From: Cristatella mucedo | Taxonomy: Eukaryota > Bryozoa > Phylactolaemata > Cristatellidae | Direction: 5' to 3' | Length of the DNA stretch: 64,000 nucleotides | Assembly (NCBI GenBank): GCA_009760855.2 | Contig: WPIO01000012.1 | Location: forward strand, 2,762,001-2,826,000 | Part shown: positions 48,201-57,234 of the stretch, in pieces | Position numbering within the stretch: the first letter of the stretch is position 1 | Layout: every line of letters begins with the position of its first letter | Made by a program: the position numbers and the translations under genes | Notes under the pieces: generated by a model | Database searches by the model: none | Seen by the model: only the letters and a program-made list of their open reading frames with translations | Told to the model about the DNA's origin: nothing

Positions 48201-51200
48201 ATAGGTATTATCCGGTACTCGTCCATGCCGATGCGTGGCAAATACCGCTGAAGCTCAGAGCCTCGTTGCATTGCTAACGAATTGTAATGATAATAATAAC
48301 AAGTCGCTTGTATAGCGCTCCCTAGGAGAGCTTAGTCTCTATTCAGAAGCGTTATATTTCGCTGCAAGAGAAGCAATAACCAAGAATATAGTAAAAGCAA
48401 GGTATCCGGCTTAGGCAAGCATGCAAAAGCACACAAAAGACTCACGGCCGCAGTTACTCATACCCCGACTAGTATTACTCAGTCAATCGCGCATGTGCAG
48501 GTTGTAGGTGCAGCACCAATGCTTACGGGGTGACAGCACCAATGCATAAAGGATGACAGCACCAATGCATACAGGGTGATGGTGACAGTCGCAGAACGCA
48601 ACAGCAGCAAAGAACGCCTACACATTGAGATAGCAAATCCATTTCCGTAGCCTACTAGACAGCCATTCAGTGTCACAGTCAGTATCCAGCACCGTTGCCA
48701 TAGCGTACAGCAGCTCTTGCGACCCTCAGAGCGCCACTGAACTTCCCGACTTCAAGTCTAGGGCGCCATTGCCCTGCCTACTCTGCGATTTCGGCTTTCA
48801 CGCCGCCATAACCATAGGTTATGGCGTATGCAGTTTCGAATCATTTTAATTCAGGAGCGGAGAATAGTAAGCTTCGGAACAGTCCTAATCTGGTCAATGC
48901 AGAACATCAACGTGTCACAATTTCCTTCAGATTGCCAGCCGCGGTCCCTGGCGACGTAGCGAAGGACTCTCTGCGTCATTGGCAACAACGGCGGCGAGGT
49001 TCGGTGAAATTTGACCAGTGCAATTTCGATCAGCGGAACTGTGGTCAAGGAAATTGTGGTTCGAGGGTTCAAGGCCGCTTAATTTCTCTCTTGCGCCGCC
49101 GACTCGGCGCTCCATTTAGCAGCCTTGCTGCGCGAGCGTAGCGCGATAAACGGAATACGCACGCGCGGGCGGATCGCGCGAGCGGCGTCATCCAAAGAAG
49201 TTGCTCGCCACCCGCTCACCCGCCCGTCCGTCCGCTTACCCGCCCGTCCGTCCTTCACCGTCGCCTTGCCTCGGCGCCGACCAACGCGAGCAAGCTGCTC
49301 GCGTTGCGACCGGCTCAGCCACTGCGTCCCGCCGCAGCCGAGTTTCTTTCGTCGCTCGCCGCAATGCGTCTCGCAGCGCCGCCGCCATACTTCGCGCGCA
49401 CGACTTCGCAGCGACGCCGGCGGCCTCGACGACAACGACGACGGGCGCTCGCGCGTGACGCCGTGCACGTCGCAGCCGTACCAGTGGATCGTGTCGCTGC
49501 TCGTACGCTTCCCGAAGGACGGCCTGGCGGCGTCGTACCGGGGCACCGGCTGCATCGTGCACTTGAACGATACCGGCCGAGTTGTCATTCTCACCAGCGC
49601 CAGTAACCTGTTCAGCCGTCGACTCGGCGGCCAGGCGACGGAGGTGACCATCGTACCCGCGAGGGACGGCGTCGGAGCGCCCTACGGCACATACCAGTGA
49701 GCTGCGACACACGCTCGCGGCTCCTCGCGGCCGCGAAGCCGCGAGCGACCGCTCCCTCCGTCGGCCGCGCAGGCGGCCATTAGCTGGCCCGGGTGGCTAG
49801 GGGGCATGGGGTCAAGCGCCCGGGGGTCAAGCTTCTCGCGCCGCTCCCGCTCCTCTGCCCCCTCTTTCCCAATCCGCTCTGCCGGCGCGCCGCGTGGCGG
49901 CGGCCGCGCTCTCGGTTCGGGCGGCGACGGCAGCGCCGTCTGCCTCTCTGCCGCGTCCGCTAGGGTGTCCGCGGCCGACGTCAGAGTGGCGCCAGAGTAC
50001 GTCGCGAGCGAGGACGCCAGCTTCAACTACGCCGCCCTGTTCCTGGACGCCGGCGCTTCGGAGAAGAGCTTCGGCTTCGGATACGCGACGCCCGGCGACG
50101 TGCAGCTCGCCGGGCGCCTGGTGCAGAGCGCCGGCTACCCGAGCGACAAGCCCGACGGAACCATGTGGCTGTGCGGTGGTGAGCACCCCCTCTCTCTATC
50201 TCTCCCTCTCGCGCGCTCGCGCGGCACCGCGATCTTCAGGAGCTAGCGCACAGGCGCGGCATTCGGCCGCCATAATTGGAAAGGAGCGAGTTCGCCGTAA
50301 TGCCGCGCGATCGGTCGCTAAACGGTCGCGTCAGAAGCGAGCGCAACGATCGCGCTTTGTAGGCGATCGCGATACCGCTGTGCTGGCGCTTACGCCGAAA
50401 TTCCGACTTGCGTTGAATTCGGATTTCGCGTTTTTGCGCCAGTGGTCGGCAAAGTTCCGTAGGCGACCGGCTGCTGCTTTTAATCTGGTTGACGGGCGCT
50501 GTGAGTGCGGGATGCTGCGGATGCTGATTTCAACTTCGGTGCGATTTTTAGCGCCCCGCCGCGCCTACTTCACGCCTACTCCGGTCTGCGGCGATATTGT
50601 CGCGTGGCGGCCTTGCCGGCGAGAGAGGACTCGTGCCTGCCACTTTGACGGCTGCAGCTAGCCGCGTTCGCACAGTGAAATGGCGGCGCTGAGCATTTGC
50701 CGATGGCGCCGTAGATCGTATCCAGCTCGCCGACATCCGGCGAAGCGGTGCTAACGCCTGCGGGCCGTAAGCTAGGTCGCGGCTTTGGCGTGTAGCCGCC
50801 AGCGCAGCGCCAGCGTGGGCGGTCCTGCCCTCTCGCGGTCGGTCCGTAGACAGCCGACGTTCATACCACCGCGAAGACTTCTCAGGTGACCCTCGCGGCG
50901 AGATACCCCCGATCGGAGGCGGGCGGCGGTGAGAGATGAACGGATGGCGGGCGGTAGCCGGTAATCGCCGCGGCCGCCCCAAACCAGCGCCTCGCCGAGG
51001 CGCGCTGTCGGTTCGAGCGAGGCGAGCCGGCCGACGCTCGGCGAGTACAGCGAGTAATGCGCCGGGACTGAACGGGCCGACGTCCGCGTCAGCCCCTCGC
51101 GAAGCCGTCGCCCGCGTCGCACCGCCGCGCACGCGCAGTCTGCCGTTTCGCTGCTCGCGCGATAGCGCTTCCGGCCGTAGCTAAATCTCGGCGCTGCTTT

Positions 51201-51461
51201 GCAGGACCGGTCAGCCAAGTGCACGGCTCGTTATTTCGCTTCCTCGGCGGAGGCGGCGGCCGCCGCCGTTCGGCTCACGGCTCCAGCGGAGCACCGGTGT
51301 GGACCTGGGCGCAGCACAACTTTGTGCTTGTCGGCCTGCACGGTCCGGCGCCGGCTCGCGGCGGCGGCGGCGGCGGAGCGGCCTCCGGCGGCGGCACTTG
51401 CCTGCGCTTCAGCGCGTCTCTCTTGGATCGAGTCAAAGCCTGGTCGGCAGAGTACAAGTGA
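38545..51461 (+). CDS. Unrecognised coiled-coil protein with degenerate V8/trypsin-like serine protease domain (7 exons)
   Basis: Exons 38545-38854, 44264-44458, about 45500-45675, about 46340-46656, 49412-49696, 49985-50178 and 51205-51461 keep one frame, giving about 577 residues. Order: Gly/Ala/Lys-rich low complexity (1-100); a coiled coil (LRQLEESWSQKLQAVEQTRR, then ELAEVRRLLADADERLSKQ; about 107-168); a Glu/Ala-rich acidic stretch; LEDPDYPLFYEMIVYRKETV; an acidic linker; then a chymotrypsin-fold-like domain (about 350-577). The domain shows YQWIVSLLVRF, GTGCIVHL, VVILTSASNLF, FNYAALFLD, AGYPSDKPDGTMW and GSSGAPVW. These line up with V8-type (S1B-like) signatures, but the His position reads Ser and the Asp position Asn; the Ser is kept. 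No signal peptide is seen, so an intracellular product is likely. Starts of exons 3 and 4 are uncertain (alternative 46385). Function unknown; a pseudoprotease scaffold is an inference. Confidence 0.75.
39290..39446 (+). mobile_element. SINE-1 copy in intron 1 of the pseudoprotease gene
   Basis: GTCAAGGTGCTCGCCG (head), CTGGGCTCGAGCGC (box B-like) and CTTAAAACGCTATACAAATG (tail). The head segment GGTCAAGGTGC appears twice. Confidence 0.6.
39895..40440 (-). mobile_element. LINE-A 3' part, reversed
   Basis: Reversed tail (GCGCCCTCAGAGAGCTCAAT, CTCTTTCTAGGCGC), reversed 3' UTR, then minus-strand ORF2 remains LAPAYLSDLLPHQVKHR, RTKLKSFGDRAF-like and NSLPTYVTTS. Confidence 0.85.
40441..41589. other. 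Intron 1 of the pseudoprotease gene, GC-rich part
   Basis: Overlapping open frames on both strands reflect GC content. No recognised protein. Confidence 0.4.
41590..42690 (-). mobile_element. LINE-A copy, reversed, interrupted by SINE-2
   Basis: Minus-strand translation at 42697-42227 is a 156-codon open frame with SLNDDKTNLLAMG, ISSVEYARNLGVL, TSRLDFCNSLLSGIPACALR and SCHITPLLADLHWL, the C-terminal region of an L2/CR1-type ORF2. The same element continues to the reversed 3' UTR and tail at 41590-41700. A SINE-2 lies within it at about 41930-42115. Confidence 0.85.
41930..42115 (-). mobile_element. SINE-2 inserted in LINE-A
   Basis: Minus strand: GAGCCGTAATGGCTCAGTAG (box A), GGTAAGGCGG, GGGCTTGAATCC (box B), CCACTGCAAGCGGTGGTGAT and a TAAATAAAT-like end. 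LINE-A sequence resumes on both sides. Confidence 0.8.
42691..42960 (+). mobile_element. LINE-B 3' fragment
   Basis: Forward translation DNYSPAADYDTSFSVVLSCY, THYLNCSPDSAML and TFSLLRETKSVGYRMRTES matches the end of the 57.2 kb copy. The tail is CTATACAAAACTC, then GGAGTTACAGACGGAGATAC. Confidence 0.8.
43145..43530. repeat. GAGA-based minisatellite
   Basis: Units such as GAGAGAGCGAGACTGTGA and GAGAGAGGCTGTGA alternate about twenty times. The 149-codon Leu/Ser minus-strand ORF is a by-product. Confidence 0.9.
43560..44263. other. End of intron 1 of the pseudoprotease gene
   Basis: A degraded LINE-A-like tail near 43725-43800. Open frames on both strands at 44.0-44.6 kb are shadows of exon 2 or of GC content. 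Confidence 0.4.
44943..45250. repeat. Two long CT microsatellites
   Basis: CT tracts at about 44945-45016 and 45179-45250 on the sense strand, in intron 2 of the pseudoprotease gene. Confidence 0.95.
45890..46095 (+). mobile_element. SINE-2-like copy, forward
   Basis: CGTTCGAGTCCGGCAGC (box B), CACTGCAAGCCGGTGG, TGATAGCTACTAAAGCCC and AATAAATAAAGCTATTGAAC. It lies in intron 3 of the pseudoprotease gene. Confidence 0.55.
46775..46920. repeat. CCG/CCGCCC tandem array
   Basis: Units CCGCCGCCCG repeated over about 140 bp on the plus strand. The minus strand is G-rich with regularly spaced GGG/GG runs. Located just after exon 4, in intron 4. Confidence 0.9.
46921..47690. other. GC-rich part of intron 4
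   Basis: CpG-dense up to about 47360, then falling off. No further exon could be supported. Confidence 0.4.
47690..47770 (-). mobile_element. LINE-A 3' tail, reversed
   Basis: GACAATAATAACAAGACATT, then CACCCTCAGAGAACT, ATCTCTTTCTAGGCACTTTA. Confidence 0.75.
47880..48050 (+). mobile_element. SINE-2 copy, forward
   Basis: GCCGTTACCGTCCAGGAGGT, AAGGCACTCGC, AGCTTCGAATCC (box B), then GCAAGCGGTAGTGATAGCGG. Confidence 0.6.
48285..48430 (-). mobile_element. Reversed element tail, variant
   Basis: AATGATAATAATAACAAGTC, GTATAGCGCTCCCTAGGAGA, GCTGCAAGAGAAGCAATAAC. A relative of the LINE-A tail, also hinted at 18950 and 21690. Confidence 0.55.
48509..48577. repeat. 22-bp tandem repeat, three units
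   Basis: GACAGCACCAATGCATAAAG-like unit three times with few changes. Confidence 0.8.
48585..49411. other. Intron 4 of the pseudoprotease gene, 3' part
   Basis: From about 49090 it becomes GC-rich up to exon 5. The long open frames here are continuations of the exon 5 frame or base-composition effects. Confidence 0.4.
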
Positions 51462-51896
51462 CCTCGCTTCCTCATTAGCTCTCCGAGCGAGATGCTAGCG
51501 TCATGGCGACCAGCTACGGCACCCGGCTGCCTCGCTGCGTACGATGGCCACCTCCGCTGCGCAGCTGCCCCCCCCCCGCCCGCCGCTGCCGGCGTGCTCC
51601 ACTGCGTGCGGCAACCGCTGGGTGGCGGCGGAGTCATACTCATGACGTCGGCACACACTCGACGGCCGGACGCCTCACCGGCTTGCATTGCTCAGAGCAG
51701 CGACGCCACCGGAGCTCGCTGCGCCGCTGCAGCACCGATGCGGTCGCGTTGCCCGGCCGCTGCGTTGTTGAGTAGCCACCACCGATCCTGTTTAATCGAG
51801 CGCACGCAATCCTCGGCGCCGCATCGATTCACGCCGGCGCGCGCCGGTCATAGGGCAAAGGCTGAACGTCGAATAGATTCCGCAAAAACGCTGGTA

Positions 51897-51942
<46 letters not shown>

Positions 51943-52382
51943 TCGTTTTCAGTGCGCCCACGCAGAGCGAGCGCACCGACTCGGCTCGACCACGGCCTCG
52001 ACCGCGGAGCGCCTGAGCGGGCTCGGATAGCAGCGGGCGCTCCACGAGGCATCGCTCAGCTCTTAAGAGGCCACGCCCGTAACGGATCGGGCTTAGCTGA
52101 GCGCGCGCCTGCTGCGACGGATGTAGCGGCTGCACGCGCACGAGCTCGTCTGCTGAGCGGGCGGTGCGGGCGGAGCGAGATTTGTGGGCAGCGACTACGC
52201 GTCCGGTTCAGGACTAAGCGCCGCTACGAGACGAGCGTACTGAGCACCTGCGACAGAACGCCGCCCCGAGCTCGTCCAGACGGCGCAGGCCTTGGCACTC
52301 ACTCCCCCGATCCTTCGGCGCCATTCTGCCATTCCGTTGAGATGTAGCAAGCCAATTAGCGCGAGCAGACTGAACGAGTCGG
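51462..52382. other. Probable 3' UTR or flank of the pseudoprotease gene
   Basis: GC-rich to about 52300 with many overlapping open frames and no recognisable protein. Contains a GA tract at about 51899-51940. Confidence 0.4.
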
Positions 52383-52388
52383 AATAAA
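52383..52388 (+). terminator. Possible polyadenylation signal of the pseudoprotease gene
   Basis: First AATAAA that I find downstream of the stop at 51461, about 920 bp away. It would imply a long GC-rich 3' UTR containing the GA tract at 51899. Usage is not shown. Confidence 0.35.
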
Positions 52389-53117
52389 ATTTTTGCCCCG
52401 GGTTTTTCCTGGCCATCGGAGCATGGGGGGGGGGAGTATGCTACGGGGATGCAGTGGGGCTGAACCACGTGACGGCGATGACACGCCCACACTACGGGGA
52501 TGCAGCGGGGCTGCGGCTAATTCGCTCCGACTGCGGCGTCTAATCGCTCGAACTTCCACTCCTCTAGGCATCAACCTGCTCTACGCGCGGCTTCGGTTGC
52601 ATTATTGCAATTGTGCAGTGCGAGAAGCCACTACATTTTCAATTCTAAAAAAGAAGCAAAGTTTTTATTTTCGATCCACTCTAAAGTTTCGCACTGTCAT
52701 CCGTCGCGCGGCGCCGGGCTCGAGGCAGACAGGAGGCGCCCGGAGTGACAGAGGAGCCGCGTGGCCGTCTAGCACCCCGACATCCGGTCCGACGATGCAG
52801 CTGCCGACGCAGCCCTGTCTCTGAGACCGAATGTAGGGGCGCCCCTCCTCGCTAAGCAGGTGCTGACTCTGAGGCGCCATGCGCCTTCAATCGGAGCCGA
52901 CGCAGTTCGGTCGCCAAGGTGCCAGGGTTGCTTTCCGATCGATTAACGAGACCGCCGCTCTAACGCGAGCACCTGCTCGGAGCGCGAGGTCGCCGCCGCC
53001 TGCGCCACCCTCACGTGACGTTCCTCGCGTCCAGCGGTAGAGCACCCAGCCCCATCGGGCGCCGAAACTGGACCGCTCTCCTCCCTGTCTGCTCTTGCAT
53101 GGTGCCCCTAGACAAGC
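52389..53117. other. Intergenic sequence
   Basis: A 22-bp direct repeat (CTACGGGGATGCAGTGGGGC-like) at 52441 and 52492. No gene. Confidence 0.5.
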
Positions 53118-53872
53118 TAACACGCCGTCCTGCTACGAACACTATGTTCATAGCTGGTAATGAACGCTGCATTCAAAACCGAGATAGTAAAAAATACGCT
53201 GGTATGTGTAGACAAGACCCTTGAAACACCAACACACGATAAATAGTTCGCCAATGTTTTAAAGGGTCAAAATCATACCAGTATCGGTTTACGTTGGTTA
53301 CCATCTGGCTGCTGTATACATAGGTTGGCCAAAGGTAAATAATCGCAGCAGAGCAATCAACAAAGCTGCGTATATATACTTACTCAATGACAGGAAACCC
53401 TCGGTATTGAATAATATGCAGATGCGACTAGGCACTGGCATGCGGTATTTGGAACAATTGCTTGACATCCGACTAGGCAGAAGAAAGCAAAAACCACACT
53501 CTGATAAACACAACTAACTAAACAATACATAAACCCTTACTGGCGTCAGCTTCTTCCAGCGCTGCATTTATCCTCTTGTTCTTTCTCTCGGTTTCTTAAA
53601 GCAGACGCATTTACTGACGCCATTTTGCAACTCTATTCTGCGGTTTCCTCGATTAAGTAACCAACCTACGCCCTCTTCTTGAGAATATTCTCTGCCTCAA
53701 AAAACCTACCATATAATAATTATCTCGGTGAAAAATGTGTTTTTAGTGTATACTTACAGGAAGCACTAACCTTTTTTATATTAGGACAGTGTGCATAGAA
53801 AGTCATTTAGTTTGCTATGAACACCGTGTTCATAGCCAATTATGAGCATAGTGTTAATAGAAGGACGGTGTA
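53118..53872. mobile_element. MITE-like element with terminal inverted repeats
   Basis: The left end (CACGCCGTCC, then AACACTATGTTCATAGCTGG) and the reverse complement of the right end (CACCGTCC, then AACACTATGCTCATAATTGG) match over about 45-50 bp. About 750 bp lie from end to end with no transposase. Possible TA target duplication, one base out of register on the left. The interior is AT-rich. Confidence 0.75.
53814..53836. repeat. Perfect 23-nt palindrome near the MITE right end
   Basis: GCTATGAACAC, one base, then GTGTTCATAGC. The left end has a smaller counterpart, GAACA-CTA-TGTTC (about 53137-53149). Confidence 0.85.
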
Positions 53873-54439
53873 TCCGCGGCCAGCCTCGAGGCCAACTGCG
53901 GACTTCAGAGATAGGGCAGTAATACTTGGTAGGCGACGCGTAGCCTTAGTTTCCACACACTGTCTCTTTGTAATAAAATGAATCGAAAAATTAAATTCCT
54001 GCGTTGTAAGATAAAATTGAACTTACTGGCTATGCGGTGTGGCAAGAGAAACGAGCGATTCGATACACGGCCCATAGACGATCGCCGCGGCACAAGTAGG
54101 ACAGTTCTTCTCAAGACAAAGCCGTTCGGAATGCTTGGAAGGACTCGCTAACTTGGAAGCACATACCAACTGTCGCTAAATGTGCCAGGGCTCTGTTCCG
54201 AGATGACACTGCAATGTGCAATCAAGCTATTTGACCCTCTCGCATACGATTTCTGGTCGTTTGTGGTTGATTGCAGTTGATTGTGGTAATGGCCCCCTCG
54301 ATCCAATGCAGACGATGACAGTGCAGTGTTCGAAAACAAACGAGCACATACGGTATTTGTGGGTGTTTTGCAAACAGAGTATACAGAGTAGCGAGCCCAA
54401 CTACCTGAAAATACCTGCATGCGATTACTGGTGGATTTG

Positions 54440-54530
54440 CGATGGAGGCTTAATTATTGTAAGCCCCCTAGAAAGAGATTGAGTTCTCCGAGGATGCTTT
54501 ATCAAGTGCGTTATTATTATTATTATTGCG
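54440..54530 (+). mobile_element. LINE-A 3' tail
   Basis: GTAAGCCCCCTAGAAAGAGA, TTGAGTTCTCCGAGGATGC and ATT repeats. Confidence 0.8.
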
Positions 54531-56035
54531 GTTTTGGCCCTGTCGATTGCAGTTGATTTATGTGCATTTCCCGAAAATAGTCGTGCGAAATAGTTTGACG
54601 TTGCTTGAAAATAAATGAAACGTTTTATTGTTGTCGTCAATGGTTGTTTGTTCACAGCCGGCCAATCGAGACTGGATAATGCTCCTTTCTAAGGACTAGC
54701 CAAAGATTTCGCCTGAGAGAGACCCGATTGAATGCAATTTGTTACCAGGCGTCAGGATAGCACGCAACGTCTACGCTGATCGGTGGCTGTTTTCGCTTAC
54801 TACATTATTCGTGCAAATAGGCGGACTGTTTCCTTCGAGCGATTCGCGTTTTACCGGAAACAGCCTCGTCAAATGAGCTTCTGAGTCACCTGCACTGTTC
54901 TAAATTATGAAAATGTGTACCCCTATTTCCTCTCTATTCATTGAAAAACCCTGAACTCTTGATTCCCTTTTCTATTTGAAATGCAACTTCCCGATATCCC
55001 TACGGACATCCACTTCAATGCCCAAGTCCTTTTGATTTAGTCTCCGCATATGTAACGCATACGTTCATAGTCTCTGAAAGGCTGGTCGAATATTAGAGAT
55101 AGTATGCTAACCTGGGGTCTTTCTATGTGGGGCAAATCTTTAGCAATCAACGACTTGCCGCAGTAGCAAAAAAAATAAAGTTGTGAGCCGAAAATCTCAC
55201 GAACGAAACTCGTATCGCTGCGAAAAGGCTTTTGTAGTTACCACGACGGTCTGTCAGCATACTTTAAGTTATGCACGTACCCTGCGAGTGCGATCTTTGT
55301 TAGTTTTTCTACTACAGAAAGATTTGAGAGCGATTGTAATTGTGGCTTTTAAAAGTTTGACTATTTTACTTGTTTTGCACCCGGTAAAAAAAACAAAAGT
55401 GTCGCCATGCTTTATTCGTTTAAACATGTTACTAAATCATGCGAATCCTGTGTTTAGACGAAATCTTGTTCAGGTAGTGAATACAACGCTGAAATATTTG
55501 AGGTTATAAAGTGATTGCATGGATGCTCAAATTGTTTTGCCGGCACCGTATATTTCCACGCAGGAATACATAAATTTGCGTTATATTCATTAATTCGAGT
55601 ATTTACAAACGCATATAGTCCTGGCATATTACGCATATTTACAGTGGCCAGAATAACACGATTTGGTTATGTATTATTAATTTGAAAGACAATATCCAGT
55701 CTGCATGGAGCCGAGCCATACAAAATCACTTATGGATTTAACCTAGCAAAGTAAACGGTGAAGCACGTAATGCGTGCGGAAAGAGACACTGGCCATTCTC
55801 CAAGACAATCAAAACTCAAATCCAGAACAGAGGTTTCTGAATTCGGGCTTGTTTGGAAAACGTAGCCATGGAATTAGAAGCTGAAGCGAGTTCCCCAAAA
55901 TGAGAACGATTAAACCACTGTCACGTGACGAGGAACATCCCAGGGTAGATCGCCATCAAGGGTAGGTAACCGAGTTCGACAAGATCGGCGACAGGTGAAA
56001 GACACCCGACGAGCTACACTGTGTACCCTTGCTGT
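54531..56035. other. Intergenic, nothing recognised
   Basis: AT-rich; a few ORFs of 60-108 codons without family resemblance. Confidence 0.4.
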
Positions 56036-57087
56036 GATTCTTCCCAGCACTCGAGCAAGTCGTATTCTCTACACATCCTTACTACACGTATTGATGGCAT
56101 CCGCACATGGATGGCAGCAAACTTTCTTAAATTGAATGACGGTAAAACCAACTTACTAGTTATGGGCACACCAAGTATGATTTAGAAATGAGAAAACCTG
56201 ACGCTTACAATCTGCTCTGTCAGCATATCTGCACGTAATCTAGGTGTCTTACTCCAAAGTGAGCTTTCATTACACGACCACATCAACTCCACAATCAAGT
56301 CTGCCTACGTTCAGCTACACAACATTACTAAAATTCGGGCTTGCTTAGACAGGGATACTACATCCAAATTGGTACATGAATTTGTGAAATCCCGTTTCGA
56401 CTTCTGTAACTCATTACTTACTGGTCTCCCTTTGTGTGCAGTCAGACGCTAATAAATTGTGCACAACTGTGCTTATTCTGGTGCAAAACTCTGAAGCTGG
56501 GGTCGTCTGTCGTGAGTGCCACAGTTGCCACATCACACTTTTCTTGTGGGCGTGGCTACGCCCACGATGTCGTTCCGCCCCAGCCGGACTCACACCACTT
56601 CGCCCGGCCAACGGGGGGCCGCGCTGAGTACCACCACATAAGGCGCTGCAGTTGGACAGTATCGGCTGACTAAGCTGGATTTAAATGAAACGGGTCAGCT
56701 GTGGTCGCCTGACCCACTAGTCCTGCAGCGAAGGAACTTCCTGCTTGTCCACCGGCCTGTGTGGACGCTATCCCCTCTCTCTCCCTCTCGCTCTCCTTCT
56801 CTTCTCTACCCGCTTCGCTACGCAGCTGCTTCCTCGACGGCGACCGCTTCATTCGTACGTACTCTCGCTTTCTCGTGTTTGCCTGCCTACGATGCAATAC
56901 AGCTCGTCGTCGTCAACACCGCAAATCACTTGTGGGAGCATCGTTCATCTTCGTGGCGCCGTCATCTGTCATCTCATCGCTCGTCATCTGTCATCTCATC
57001 GCCGTCATCTCATCGCTCGCCCGGGCCCCAACATTCTCGCCGACCTGCACTGGCTCCCAATCAAGCAGCGACTTAGACTTCAAACTG
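56036..57087 (+). mobile_element. LINE-A copy split by an unidentified insert of about 490 bp
   Basis: Before the break, the translation gives FLKLNDGKTNLLVMGTPS, SARNLGVLLQSELSLHDHIN, RFDFCNSLLTGLPLCAVRR and RECHSCHIT. After about 57024 it resumes with ILADLHWLPIKQRLRLQ. The intervening sequence (about 56535-57023) is GC-richer and unrelated, with tandem copies of GTCATCTGTCATCTCATCGC at 56961-57018. Confidence 0.75.
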
Positions 57088-57225
57088 ATTTGGTCTAGCG
57101 GTTAAGGTGCTCGCCCCGACCAAGGTCTGACTGAGGTCGTGGGCTCGAGCCCCGAGGCATATTTGAAGCGCCTGAATAGAGATTAAATTCTCTTAGGGCG
57201 CTATATAAATGAATTATATTAAGCT
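57085..57225 (+). mobile_element. SINE-1, well-preserved copy
   Basis: TGGTCTAGCGGTTAAGGTGC (box A), GTGGGCTCGAGCCCCGAGGC (box B), GCGCCTGAATAGAGATTAAA, then GGGCGCTATATAAATG and an ATT-like end. It directly follows the LINE-A fragment. Confidence 0.85.
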
Positions 57226-57234
57226 TCTGTCACT

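Noticed and set aside
57085-57150. Possible tRNA gene (box A and box B present)
   Set aside because: No acceptor-stem pairing or full cloverleaf, and the same head is repeated with a common tail elsewhere, so it is a SINE head. Same for 41.9-42.1 and 47.9-48.0 kb.
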